A stretch of 64,000 nucleotides of DNA from Woeseia sp. (GCA_021773015.1 JAJFKW010000006.1:372001-436000); one strand, 5' to 3'. Numbered from the stretch's first letter, positions 34,449-43,620 are shown. Notes: generated from the sequence alone by a model not told the origin. A program made the numbers and translations.

Positions 34449-37226
34449 CTATAGCGATCTTGCGAGGGCCTCCGCCTCTTTCCGGCTGGGAAATGTGCGA
34501 TCGGACTCAATCAGGCTATCAACAATCTCTTTTGCTTCCTTTGAATTGCCCAGGCCGGCAAGTACCGTTGCCAAATGATACTGTATCTCTCCATTATCAG
34601 GCGTCAGTTCCGCAGCTTTCTGCAAATATGGTAACGACTGCCGAAGGTCGTCTTGCAAGTACAATATCCAGCCGAGCGTATCCATTACTGAACTGTTATT
34701 AGGGAGCAATTGGTGCGCACGCTCCGCCAGTTCCACTGCGCCGGGTTTTCCAGCTTTCGCATATTCCCAGGCCAGATTGTTTAATGCGACGGGATTGTCC
34801 TGGTTTAACTTGAGAATTTCCTCATATTGCCGCACCGCCGTGTCGGTGCTTCCTTGCGACTGTAAAATTTGTCCGTACATCAAACGCACGCCACTGTCGC
34901 CAGGGTTTTCTTCCATCCAACGTTGCAGCGGCTCCGTCCCTTTTGGTGACCCAGATGCTTGATACGCGAGCGCGAGCCGAATTGCTACCGGTCGACTCCA
35001 ATTTAGTGCCGCCGCACGCTCATATTGCTTTGCCGCCGCATCGGCGTCACTCCTGGCCAATTCAATGTCGCCGTTTAGTATCGGCACGATGACCTGGCCG
35101 GGTCGCGCCAATGCGAACTCCCGAACAGCAGCACTCGCGCGCTCTGGCGTATCGTTTGCAAGTTCCGCTTGTACCTGCAATGCCAAGCCCCGAGCATCGC
35201 CAGGCAAGAGGTCACGAAATCGTTTAATCGACTCTAACGAGCCGTAAGTATCCGAATTGTTTAATTGGGCAACCGCTAGGTCATATTGATAACGCGCGTT
35301 TTTTGGCTCATCGGCAGCTGCTTTCTCAAGGTTATTCAAAGCGGATTCCGCCTGACCTAGTTGTAACAAGGCCAACCCTTCCACGTGGAGCAACCCCAAA
35401 TGACTTGGATTATCTTGCAGTGCCGCAGCGGCTATGTCACTCGCCTCCAGCGGCTGACCGTCCGCGAGCTGCGCTCTTGCATAAAGAACTTTCAACGGCA
35501 CTGCATTCGGAGACTTCTCTACTGCTGCTGCAAATCTGTGCATTATCTGTTCTAGCGAATCTGTGCGTCCTGCGACCTCTGCCAGAAGGCCAAGTGCCGG
35601 CAAAAAATCCACCGTATTATCAAGTAGCCTTTCTAACAACGTCGATGTCTCATCGTAATTCGCGGCAGCATATGCCTGTCGTGCAAGACCATAAAGAGCG
35701 GCAACATTGTTCTTGTCAATCTCCAGTGCCTTCTGGTAATTTGCGGTCGCTGCAGCGGCATCGTCGAGTGCCTGAGCAATGCCGGCTGCTACTGAGAAGG
35801 CTGTTGGATCTGCCGGATGCGTACTTAGAAGTCGCGCGCTTTCCATTCTTGCCCCTTCCGGATTGCCATCGCGAATGTGCGCCAGCATCAGTAAGGTTTC
35901 GCGGCGATACCGGCCGTCATCGACGGACGGCAAGGATTCTAGAAACTCGACTGCGCGACGCTGGCCGCCTGATGCTAGGAGGCCCGCAGCGATCGCGAAA
36001 TTTATTGCTGGATCATCGGATTGAGTCTCAGCGCCAATTTCGAAATACCGTCGTGCCGCATCCTCATTGCCAACGCCAGCTTCAGCACGGCCAAGCATTG
36101 CCATCAGCATCGGATCGTTCGCGCCGTCCGATTCTGCCTGCCGCAACGCAACCAATGCATCCTCTGGTTTGTTCAGGCGCAATTGTGTTTCGGCGAGCAA
36201 CCGGCGAGTGGTTTCACCACCAACATTAGATCTGGCCGCTTGCGACAAATACATTTCCGCTTGTCGAAGATGATTTTGGGAAAAATTTATTGCGCCCATC
36301 AGGGCAGAACCGCGCAGATCGCCGGGCGCTTTCGACAAGTAGTGTTGTAATTCCGATTGCGCAAGTGGGTAGTCGCCACTGGCATAAGCCAACCGTCCGT
36401 TCATGAATCTCAACAGTGGATGCGGCGGGAAATCGCGGCGTAACGAATCGGTAACTGTCTTTGCCATATCGTGCTGCCCGGAATCTAGCAACACGGTTGC
36501 AAGATTTATGCGACAGTTAAATCGCTCATGTATTGGCGTACTATTTATCTCGTTGTCGATGGATGATTGATAAGCTTGTGACGCTCCTTCAAAGTCGCGT
36601 CGAATTCGCAAGTAGTTTCCTTTGGCCAACCATGCAGAGTTTGAATTGGGATTTTTCTCCACGACCATCTCGATCAAGCGCCGCGCAGCACCTTGATTGC
36701 CTTCGCCAGATGCGATGGCCGCCAAACCAACCAAGGCTCCGACCGACGACGAATTCAGTGATTGGGCTTTCTCATAATGACTACGTGCTGAGCTGATGTT
36801 GCCGAGGGAAGCCAAAATATCGCCCAACAGGACCGATGCAATTTCATTATCACCATCAAGATTTGGTGCCACGCTTTCAAATGCCCGGGACGGATCGCCC
36901 ATCATCAGCAACGATCTACCAAGCCCTATCCAGGCAGCCGGGTCATTCGATCCTAGTTCCAGTGCCCTTGTATATTCACTTTCCGCTGTAGCGAAATCCG
37001 CAATCTGGAATGATGAGCGGGCCAGTAATAATCGTGCGGCGTCGCTATCTGGATTTGTGGACAAACTATTTTTTAGTTCAATTATTGCCGCCCGATACTC
37101 TGACTCTTCGTAAAAACGCTCGGCGCGACTCAGTCTTTCGTCGGCAGACGGTTGACATGCGACCAATATCGGGATTATTGCCCAAATCAAGGTCAGACGC
37201 CGACCCTGACGCATACGAATATTCAT
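34449..37226 (-). CDS. prsT: XrtA/PEP-CTERM system TPR-repeat lipoprotein PrsT
   Basis: This large protein of about 925 residues has an N-terminal lipoprotein signal (LIWAIIPILVACQ) followed by tetratricopeptide repeats over nearly its whole length. Repeated units such as SDAARLLLARSSFQIADFA, NPVALNNLAWEYAKAGKP and GEIQYHLATVLAGLGNSKEA are visible. Length, lipobox and position next to prsK and the export genes fit PrsT of exosortase A systems. It probably scaffolds the polysaccharide export or sorting machinery in the periplasm. The frame reaches to TTG 37253. ATG 37226 is chosen, and ATG 37214, which gives a compact signal peptide, is also possible. Confidence 0.92.
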   Translation of the reverse strand: MNIRMRQGRRLTLIWAIIPILVACQPSADERLSRAERFYEESEYRAAIIELKNSLSTNPDSDAARLLLARSSFQIADFATAESEYTRALELGSNDPAAWIGLGRSLLMMGDPSRAFESVAPNLDGDNEIASVLLGDILASLGNISSARSHYEKAQSLNSSSVGALVGLAAIASGEGNQGAARRLIEMVVEKNPNSNSAWLAKGNYLRIRRDFEGASQAYQSSIDNEINSTPIHERFNCRINLATVLLDSGQHDMAKTVTDSLRRDFPPHPLLRFMNGRLAYASGDYPLAQSELQHYLSKAPGDLRGSALMGAINFSQNHLRQAEMYLSQAARSNVGGETTRRLLAETQLRLNKPEDALVALRQAESDGANDPMLMAMLGRAEAGVGNEDAARRYFEIGAETQSDDPAINFAIAAGLLASGGQRRAVEFLESLPSVDDGRYRRETLLMLAHIRDGNPEGARMESARLLSTHPADPTAFSVAAGIAQALDDAAAATANYQKALEIDKNNVAALYGLARQAYAAANYDETSTLLERLLDNTVDFLPALGLLAEVAGRTDSLEQIMHRFAAAVEKSPNAVPLKVLYARAQLADGQPLEASDIAAAALQDNPSHLGLLHVEGLALLQLGQAESALNNLEKAAADEPKNARYQYDLAVAQLNNSDTYGSLESIKRFRDLLPGDARGLALQVQAELANDTPERASAAVREFALARPGQVIVPILNGDIELARSDADAAAKQYERAAALNWSRPVAIRLALAYQASGSPKGTEPLQRWMEENPGDSGVRLMYGQILQSQGSTDTAVRQYEEILKLNQDNPVALNNLAWEYAKAGKPGAVELAERAHQLLPNNSSVMDTLGWILYLQDDLRQSLPYLQKAAELTPDNGEIQYHLATVLAGLGNSKEAKEIVDSLIESDRTFPSRKEAEALARSL

Positions 37227-37483
37227 AGACACCATATTTCTCACACTTATCAATTAGCTGTTCTGGTGGCAAAGTTTGACATTTACACCGCAACGCCCAC
37301 AGTCGCAATTCGCAAATTGTCGAGCCAACAACCGCAAGATTATACAGGTAATTGCCGAATCGAAATGGAACGTATGTCCCTTATAAAACGTGACGGTTGT
37401 CACTATCCTGCAGCTTTACAATAAATCGTGGCAAGACGATCAATTGGGCAAGTTCGTCCCTGCGCACGGCTGTAGGCTAATTT

Positions 37484-39529
37484 TCAGCCTATCTCATCGA
37501 ATGCCAATATCACTGTGGTGCCCTGACCGGGCGTGCTTACGACTCTGACCTCGCCATTCGACCCACGCACGGTTTCGCGCAACTGGTAGGCACCAATACC
37601 CATTCCTTGCGTACCTTTAGTGCTCTCGAACGGTTTGAACAATCGTTCCCTTACAAATTGCTCGTCCATGCCACAGCCTGTATCCGTAATTCGTATCGCA
37701 CAGCTGGATTCTTGCGAATGAAGATCGACAGTGACCGAGCCATCCGATGTTGTAGCATCCTGGGCGTTCCTTATGGCGTGGTAAACAGCCATTTGCAGCC
37801 GCTCCCGGTCTCCTAAAATCCAAATCGGACTATCGCCAACGATTGCCCTCGGAACTGGCTCACCGCTAGCGCACTGGGACACCGCCTGCATGATTAGTTT
37901 TCCGAGTTCAACCTTTTCCAAACGCGGGCCTTTCGGCGCTTGCTGTATATGTTCAATAACTCGCCGTATTCTCGCTACGCTGTTTTCGATGGTATCCATC
38001 GCATCGTCAAAAAAAGCCGGGTTGCCCTTGTGCTTCTGAGCATTTGCTACCACCAGCGATTGTTGTGCCACCACATTTTTTAGATCGTGCATTAGATACG
38101 CGGTCAATTTGTTGAACGCCTCGAATTGTCGCGCCTCCGCGAGTTGCTCGGTTGATATATCTTGCGCCAAGTAACTGGCAATCTGTTGACCCGCCGTTCT
38201 TAGCAAGTCGCGATCCTCATAGTTCAGCGTCACCGGCATGCTGGTAGCGGACAGGACGACAAATCCAACCAGTCTCCGGACATGTACCAGCGGAATTATG
38301 AAGGCGGGGTCTGCGACGCCCAGCTTTGCAGGGTCCAGCGCCAGATCCGCGTAGAGATCCGGATTATCCTTATACTCCCGCATCTCGATGACCCAGCCTG
38401 AGTCCGCTAGAAAATCAACCAGCGAGCTACCGGGAAGCAACACTTCTCCCGTATGCGGTGCGTTCCAACCGTCCGTACAACAATAGCCGTTTGACTGATT
38501 GTCAACTACCCACATGACCCCAGAAGGACACCCTAGTATTTGCCCAATTGCTTTAATTCCGCGTATTGCTAACGGCAGCTCTTCATCGTCAGAGGTGAGC
38601 GTATCGGTCAATCGTAACCATTCTTCGCGATAGTCATACTTATTGCGGAAAAAATGTTTATTGAGAAAAACCTTCGAGCGAGCTCGCAGCGTGGTCGAAA
38701 ACAGCAATATCGAAAGGACGATGCCGGCACCCACGAAAAAAACGATTTGTGCCAAGCCACCCCAGGTTCCCCCATACAATACCAACGCGTAACCGCCGAT
38801 GCTCATCAACAGCAGATACAACCCAACCGCAACAAGTGAAGTGGAATAGAAAACGACGTGGCGAGAGACGAAAATATTTATGTCCCAGTCCGGATTGCGA
38901 CGCACGGCTATCGCGATCAGCGGCACGAACAACATATTCACGGCGCCGCGAGCCATCCACGTATTGGTATCGATCGCACCCAGCAGTACGGCCTGCGAAA
39001 ACAGAAAGAGGTCATAGGCGAATATCCCACCAATACCAACCGCCAGAGGCTTCAAACCCCAACGCAGTTCTTCGGCAGAATTCCGGTACAGTTGCTCAAT
39101 CAGAATTAGTCCAATCAACGCAATAAATAAGCCGCCCGGGAAAAAAACTTTTCCAAGATCGATTGGTGGGCCAAATGTCGGTTGTCCGAACCACATCACC
39201 AATCCAGCAGTCAAAGTTCCAATCCAAGCAAGATGCGTTAACACCAGATATTTTCGACCAATGCCAATTTGTGATGCCAGGAAAACCAAGAATGTCAGCC
39301 AAGCACCACTGCGGATCATCTCAACGATGAATACCAGGATTGGGGGAAATGAATGCCTGGCGGCATCAACCGCAAGCGCCGCAGCCCACACTGCGCTCAG
39401 CAGACAAGCTGCCGTCAAAATGCCACCCAGTCTCTTGCCACGCCAACTCGTCAACAACAGTAGGCTAAGTGCAAAGTAGGATATGGCCGCTAGCGTAAAA
39501 CTAATCGCGCCTATATAGACCATGGACAT
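37484..39529 (-). CDS. prsK: XrtA/PEP-CTERM system histidine kinase PrsK
   Basis: The 681-residue sensor kinase begins with about eight membrane segments. A GAF-like domain follows (about residues 310-450), then a kinase core with the H-box LMHDLKNVVAQQ and the ATP-binding motifs HAIRNAQDATT (N box), ITDTGCGMDEQF (G1), FKPFESTKGTQGMGIG (F and G2) and GQGTTVIL. Size and layout match PrsK, which works with the sigma-54 activator PrsR to switch on PEP-CTERM genes. No prsR is adjacent: prsT follows downstream and a VanZ-like gene lies upstream on the other strand. The partner must be elsewhere in the genome, if present. Confidence 0.93.
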   Translation of the reverse strand: MSMVYIGAISFTLAAISYFALSLLLLTSWRGKRLGGILTAACLLSAVWAAALAVDAARHSFPPILVFIVEMIRSGAWLTFLVFLASQIGIGRKYLVLTHLAWIGTLTAGLVMWFGQPTFGPPIDLGKVFFPGGLFIALIGLILIEQLYRNSAEELRWGLKPLAVGIGGIFAYDLFLFSQAVLLGAIDTNTWMARGAVNMLFVPLIAIAVRRNPDWDINIFVSRHVVFYSTSLVAVGLYLLLMSIGGYALVLYGGTWGGLAQIVFFVGAGIVLSILLFSTTLRARSKVFLNKHFFRNKYDYREEWLRLTDTLTSDDEELPLAIRGIKAIGQILGCPSGVMWVVDNQSNGYCCTDGWNAPHTGEVLLPGSSLVDFLADSGWVIEMREYKDNPDLYADLALDPAKLGVADPAFIIPLVHVRRLVGFVVLSATSMPVTLNYEDRDLLRTAGQQIASYLAQDISTEQLAEARQFEAFNKLTAYLMHDLKNVVAQQSLVVANAQKHKGNPAFFDDAMDTIENSVARIRRVIEHIQQAPKGPRLEKVELGKLIMQAVSQCASGEPVPRAIVGDSPIWILGDRERLQMAVYHAIRNAQDATTSDGSVTVDLHSQESSCAIRITDTGCGMDEQFVRERLFKPFESTKGTQGMGIGAYQLRETVRGSNGEVRVVSTPGQGTTVILAFDEIG

Positions 39530-39617
39530 TCCAATAATTAACGTGTATTCAGTGGATTGTATCGGTTCATGCTAAAGGATTCATTGTACCGGCTATGCCC
39601 ATCATTGAAATTGATTA

Positions 39618-40574
39618 GTGCAAACGAATAATCACCTTAAAAGCCGCGCGACTGTATATACCTTGATCGGTATTAGTATTGGCCTTCTTTTGCTGATGCA
39701 TTTTTTCCCCACACCACGAGGCGGCCTCTGGACCAGGACGTTTTACGATTCAACACACGCACCAGTGTTCGGGATCGTCGCATTTTGCATTTTTACCGCC
39801 GCCCAAGCACGGCGTGGCTGGTCAAACGTTAAGAGACTAGTCGTCACTGTAGTGATCGTTGTCCTGCTTAGTGTGCTGAGCGAGGCCGCGCAAATAATTG
39901 GCCCGAGAAACGCGTCAATTATTGACCTAATTGCGGATTGGCTCGGTGCTGCTTCAGCCCTATTTGCCGCACTAGCCTTGGGAATAGGAAATGCTCTTGG
40001 TCGACCCATTAGAATGCTAGTCGCCATTGTTGCGTTGACACTTGGTTTATTTTCAGTGTCATCCCTAATCAAAGTTTCGGCAGCATTCGTTGAACGCAAC
40101 AGCATCTTCCCTACGCTTATTTCATTCGAAGCTAAATTCGGCAGGTCCTTTCGGCGAACGAATAATGCCAAACTGTTGGTGCTAGAAAAATCAGACAACT
40201 CACGTTCAGCAGCTCAACTCACGCTGAGAAAAGGTGCGTGGCCGGGTGTCATCTTTCACGACCTGGTTCCGAATTGGAGCGACTTTTCTCACATAGTGAT
40301 CGTTTGGCGGTCGGCGGACGGTAGTCCCTTAAATGCGTACCTCCAAATTCATGATCATGCGCATAATCGTGGCAAGCGCTTATATAGTGATCGGTTCAAC
40401 AGGGAGCATGTACTGATGCCGGATTTCAGTGAGTTGCGGATTTCATTAGCCGACGTTCAAAGCGCGCCACGCAATCGGCTGATGGATCTCACTAACATGG
40501 AGGGTGTTGTAATTTCGTTTTCATCAAACGACTTTGGACGCAAGGTCGAAATTGAGGAAATCCGTCTAGAGTGA
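39618..40574 (+). CDS. VanZ family membrane protein with a C-terminal sugar-binding-like domain
   Basis: The 318-residue protein starts at GTG. The N-terminal half is a VanZ-like membrane unit of about four or five helices, with the recognisable sequences FYDSTHAPVFGIVAF and SVLSEAAQIIGPRNASIIDL plus IADWLGAASA. After a further helix (about residues 132-158) comes a soluble C-terminal part of some 150 residues. Its strand-like segments ARSFRRT-like, GAWPGVIFHDLVPNWSDF, PLNAYLQIHDHAHNRG and VVISFSSNDFGRKVEI resemble a carbohydrate-binding jelly roll. The function is unknown. It is the only plus-strand gene among the XrtA core genes and lies back-to-back with prsK. Confidence 0.8.
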   Translation: MQTNNHLKSRATVYTLIGISIGLLLLMHFFPTPRGGLWTRTFYDSTHAPVFGIVAFCIFTAAQARRGWSNVKRLVVTVVIVVLLSVLSEAAQIIGPRNASIIDLIADWLGAASALFAALALGIGNALGRPIRMLVAIVALTLGLFSVSSLIKVSAAFVERNSIFPTLISFEAKFGRSFRRTNNAKLLVLEKSDNSRSAAQLTLRKGAWPGVIFHDLVPNWSDFSHIVIVWRSADGSPLNAYLQIHDHAHNRGKRLYSDRFNREHVLMPDFSELRISLADVQSAPRNRLMDLTNMEGVVISFSSNDFGRKVEIEEIRLE

Positions 40575-40581
40575 ATTATCG

Positions 40582-40594
40582 CCAGCCACGCTGG
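40582..40594. terminator. Weak hairpin between convergent genes
   Basis: CCAGC-CAC-GCTGG is a perfect five-base stem in the 48 bases between the convergent stops of the VanZ-like gene and the sugar transferase gene. The position suits a bidirectional terminator, but the stem is short and no clear T-run follows on either side. Confidence 0.3.
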
Positions 40595-40622
40595 TTGGAT
40601 TGTTCAAAACTGTCCAGTCTCT

Positions 40623-42020
40623 CTATCGAGCACCTTTACCCCAAAGCACAACTTCGACTGTCTGCAGAATGATCATTATGTCCAACACGATGTTTTGATT
40701 CTTGACGTAATATAAGTCGTATTGCAGTTTTTCGGCCGCATCGTCCTCTGACGCGCCATAAGAATATCGCAGCTGTGCCCAACCCGTGATGCCGGGCTTG
40801 ACCGTATGTCTTTCTGCATAGTACGGCACGCTCTCACGTAGCCCCTCCACAAATTCGGGACGCTCTGGACGAGGGCCAACCAAACTCATTTGACCGCGAA
40901 GCACGTTTAATACCTGCGGAATTTCGTCCAGTCGACTTTTTCTCAAGCACGCACCTACGCGAGTAACCCGGCTATCATTTTTTTGCGCCCAAACAGCCTG
41001 ACCGTCCGCTTCCGCGTCAACGCGCATGCTGCGAAATTTCACAACATTGAATGGTTTGTTGTTGCGGCCAACGCGTAGCTGCCGATATAAAATTGGCGCA
41101 GAAAACCCATCTTCGATTTTGATGGCAATGATGATCAAGAGCATGATCGGCAAGGCGAGCGACAATAACAATCCACTGACAAAGATATCGATCAGGCGTT
41201 TGTAGGACTTGCTGTATCGAGAGCTGCGAAATCCAGTGCCGAAAATAAGCCAGCCGGGATTCACGATGTCGATTCTGATCTTGCCGGTTTCACGCTCTAA
41301 AAATTCAAGAATATCAATCACCTGGATTCCGCGTAATTTGGCGTCCAAGAGATCTCGAATCGGTAAATTGCCTCTTCTGTTGTCCATTGCAACCACAATT
41401 TCGTCAGCTTCCGCCTCGGTGGCTACGTCCGCTATCGACCGTCCGTCCAGTTCGATCAATCCGCTTTTATCTAAAACCTTATCACCCGCCGCCGCGACCC
41501 TGCCAACGACTTTGAATCCCCGCCGATCGGCGCGTCGCCGCAGGTCAGATACACTTGCGGCACGCTCGCCCGCGCCGAAGACGACCGTCCGATGCCGAAA
41601 CGCATTTTCGTCCACCGTACGCACAAAATACAGCCTCGCCAAAAGCAAGAATACCAACGAATAACCTAGCGAAATGCTCGCTACTTCCCTGGTCAACGCT
41701 AGAGATGGGAACGCATAAAAAATTATCGCGAGCGCGGCAGATCCCGCAAACAGTCCGACCATCAGCCGAACAACCGCCTCACGATAGTAAAAGCGTTGAT
41801 GAAAATGATAGAGGCCCATCGATACCAGGCTAAGCATGATAGTTACCGCAACAAGTGAGGCACTCGGCAAAAGCGGCCCAAGTATCTTCTGACAATCTTC
41901 AATGCTTCCAAATACGACGATGCCCGCGACGTAAACTGACGACAGCAAGATGATGGTTTCCACCCCGGCCATCAGCAGCAATGGCGTTCGTATTCGACTA
42001 TTTATTGACCAAGCGGGCAT
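40623..42020 (-). CDS. Exosortase A-associated initiating sugar transferase (EpsB-like)
   Basis: The 465-residue protein has four or five N-terminal membrane helices, a CoA-binding-like Rossmann segment (RTVVFGAGERAASVSDL) and a C-terminal polyprenyl-phosphate sugar-phosphotransferase domain. That domain has the motifs KRLIDIFVSGLLLSLALP, FNVVKFRSMRVDAE and the catalytic region RKSRLDEIPQVLNVLRGQMS plus LVGPRPERPEFV. It should begin the repeat unit by moving a sugar-1-phosphate to undecaprenyl phosphate. Length and layout fit the subgroup found with exosortase A. It is divergent from the second wecB gene. Confidence 0.92.
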   Translation of the reverse strand: MPAWSINSRIRTPLLLMAGVETIILLSSVYVAGIVVFGSIEDCQKILGPLLPSASLVAVTIMLSLVSMGLYHFHQRFYYREAVVRLMVGLFAGSAALAIIFYAFPSLALTREVASISLGYSLVFLLLARLYFVRTVDENAFRHRTVVFGAGERAASVSDLRRRADRRGFKVVGRVAAAGDKVLDKSGLIELDGRSIADVATEAEADEIVVAMDNRRGNLPIRDLLDAKLRGIQVIDILEFLERETGKIRIDIVNPGWLIFGTGFRSSRYSKSYKRLIDIFVSGLLLSLALPIMLLIIIAIKIEDGFSAPILYRQLRVGRNNKPFNVVKFRSMRVDAEADGQAVWAQKNDSRVTRVGACLRKSRLDEIPQVLNVLRGQMSLVGPRPERPEFVEGLRESVPYYAERHTVKPGITGWAQLRYSYGASEDDAAEKLQYDLYYVKNQNIVLDIMIILQTVEVVLWGKGAR

Positions 42021-42323
42021 ATTTATGGTTTTTCGGCAACCGATATCGGCAAACTATGGTACGACTTTTAGTCTGCCATTTCGCGAATAAAATTGAGATA
42101 AATTAGGTGCTTGTCTGACACAAGGCGACTTTGGATGGAGTATAAATTAATTTCGGAATTCTAATTGTGACGCCCCTCTCGGCTGTACAGCTCGATTTGG
42201 GCACATAATTGCGCCTGCATTATGTAAGTTTGATATTGTCACGGGCCCAAGCCGCACCCTGCGGCGTCCTTAGGCGCTTATGCTTGGCGGCATAAGGCAC
42301 CGAACTGATACAAAGGAATTCGC
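42021..42323. other. Divergent intergenic region with two tandem hairpins
   Basis: No gene was seen in the 303 bases between the divergent sugar transferase and epimerase genes. Two perfect inverted repeats lie close to the epimerase: GCCGCA-CCC-TGCGGC at 42251-42265 and CTTATGC-TTGGCG-GCATAAG at 42277-42296. A sequence TTGGGCACATAATTGC at about 42197 has the GG-N10-GC spacing of sigma-54 promoters, but the -24 box is poor. The region may hold promoters in both directions and a structured leader. Confidence 0.5.
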
Positions 42324-43418
42324 TTGATAACCGTACATCTGATCGCCGCTGCCCGGCCAAACTTTATGAAGATTGCGCCGCTTTATCACGCCCTAAAGCG
42401 CACAGATTGGTGCAACCCGAAAATCGTGCATACGGGACAACATTACGACGTGAACATGTCGGACGTATTTTTCCGTGATTTGCGACTCCCCACCGCTGAT
42501 TTTCACTTGGGCATCGGCAGCGGAACGCATGCCGAGCAAACAGGCAACGTAATGATCGCGTATGAAAACATCTGTACCGAACATCGGCCAGACTGGATTG
42601 TTGTCGTTGGAGATGTCAACTCAACCGCAGCCTGCGCAATGGTCGGAACGAAATTGTGGATCCCCGTGGTTCACCTGGAAGCTGGTTTGCGCAGCGGTGA
42701 CCGCCGAATGCCAGAGGAAATAAACCGATTAGTAACAGACGCGATAGCAGACGTTCTTTGGACACCATCGATAGACGCCGACGCTAATCTGATCGCCGAG
42801 GGCAAGACTACCGATCAAATTGATCTGATCGGCAATATCATGATCGATTCCTTCGAAATGCTTCGAGGTAAGATTGAACAATCTACTGCTTATGAAGAGA
42901 TAGGGCTGGTCGGCTCCGAATACGCATTGGTAACATTGCACCGTCCTTCTAACGTCGATAGCGCGGACACCTTAGCGCCTATCGTGCAGCAACTCGTTGA
43001 CGTATCAGAGAACATCCCAATTGTATTTGTTGCCCATCCAAGAACAATTGATGGACTAAAGCGATTCGGTCTTACGGGTGAATTGCAGGCCGCGGAAGCC
43101 GTCATTCTGTTGGAGCCTTTACCCTATGTCGATTTCATGAGCGTTGTGACGCATGCAAAACTTGTCATCACTGATTCCGGAGGGCTACAAGAAGAAACGT
43201 CGTATCTTGGAATTCCCTGCTTGACCCTTCGCGAGAACACAGAACGGCCGATCACTATAACCGACGGAACCAACAGGCTAATTACAACGGCAAACTTAGG
43301 CGACATGGCAATGGAAGCGGCAGCCGGAAACTGGCCGACAGGCCGATCTCTAGAGTATTGGGATGGAAAGACGGCAGATCGAGCTGCCGAATGCCTACGC
43401 CGTCGGGCTGGCCGATAG
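42324..43418 (+). CDS. wecB: UDP-N-acetylglucosamine 2-epimerase (non-hydrolysing), second copy
   Basis: The 364-residue enzyme starts at TTG, with AAAGGAATT a few bases upstream as Shine-Dalgarno. Motifs include HLIAAARPNFMKIAPL, VHTGQHYDVNMSD, VVGDVNSTAACAMV, HLEAGLRSGDRRMPEEINR and TDSGGLQEETSYLG plus PCLTLRENTERP. It shares the family with the copy at 11686-12810 but differs at many conserved positions (AARPN instead of GTRPE, GDVNS instead of GDTTT). It belongs to a different subgroup and perhaps uses a modified UDP-HexNAc. It stands as a separate plus-strand gene behind a hairpin-containing leader. Confidence 0.9.
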   Translation: MITVHLIAAARPNFMKIAPLYHALKRTDWCNPKIVHTGQHYDVNMSDVFFRDLRLPTADFHLGIGSGTHAEQTGNVMIAYENICTEHRPDWIVVVGDVNSTAACAMVGTKLWIPVVHLEAGLRSGDRRMPEEINRLVTDAIADVLWTPSIDADANLIAEGKTTDQIDLIGNIMIDSFEMLRGKIEQSTAYEEIGLVGSEYALVTLHRPSNVDSADTLAPIVQQLVDVSENIPIVFVAHPRTIDGLKRFGLTGELQAAEAVILLEPLPYVDFMSVVTHAKLVITDSGGLQEETSYLGIPCLTLRENTERPITITDGTNRLITTANLGDMAMEAAAGNWPTGRSLEYWDGKTADRAAECLRRRAGR

Positions 43419-43511
43419 GCCCTACCGCACTGTAGGAAGCCGAAGTTGCGACTGGGTATGAGTGGCTAAGGATTCTCGCTTGCCGACGGCGCTATCGCGT
43501 AGACCCTGACA

Positions 43512-43521
43512 AACGATCGTT
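43512..43521. promoter_or_regulatory. Palindrome upstream of the sigma-54-like promoter, possible activator site
   Basis: AACGATCGTT is a perfect ten-base palindrome about 85 bases upstream of the -24 box at 43605. This is a usual distance for enhancer sites bound by sigma-54 activators such as PrsR. Only one copy was seen and the PrsR recognition sequence is not known to me, so this is a candidate only. Confidence 0.25.
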
Positions 43522-43604
43522 CTATGTCGAGAAACCATACAATATCGAATTGAAATGGGCCTGGACTAAAATACTATCTTATATATTTCAATAAGTTATA
43601 AACC

Positions 43605-43620
43605 TGGCATGCCGATTGCA
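43605..43620 (+). promoter_or_regulatory. Sigma-54 (-24/-12) promoter of the PEP-CTERM gene
   Basis: TGGCATGCCGATTGCA matches the sigma-54 consensus TGGCAYRNNNNTTGCW at every defined position, with the GG-N10-GC spacing correct. It predicts a transcription start near 43632 and an untranslated leader of about 50 bases before the ATG at 43681. PEP-CTERM genes in exosortase A systems are known to be under RpoN and PrsK/PrsR control, which agrees with the prsK gene in this window. Confidence 0.85.

Noticed and set aside
35303-36229. Long open frame on the plus strand opposite prsT (308 codons)
   Set aside because: It mirrors the codon pattern of prsT, has Arg/Pro/His-rich nonsense composition and no recognisable motif.
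37298-37316. CAATTCGCAAATTG palindrome upstream of prsT as an operator
   Set aside because: It is a short AT-rich stem without a nearby promoter signal. Such repeats are expected by chance in this composition.
42195-42212. TTGGGCACATAATTGC as a second sigma-54 promoter before wecB
   Set aside because: The GG-N10-GC spacing fits, but the -24 box reads TGGGCAC, with the CA pair shifted. It is too weak to report as a promoter.
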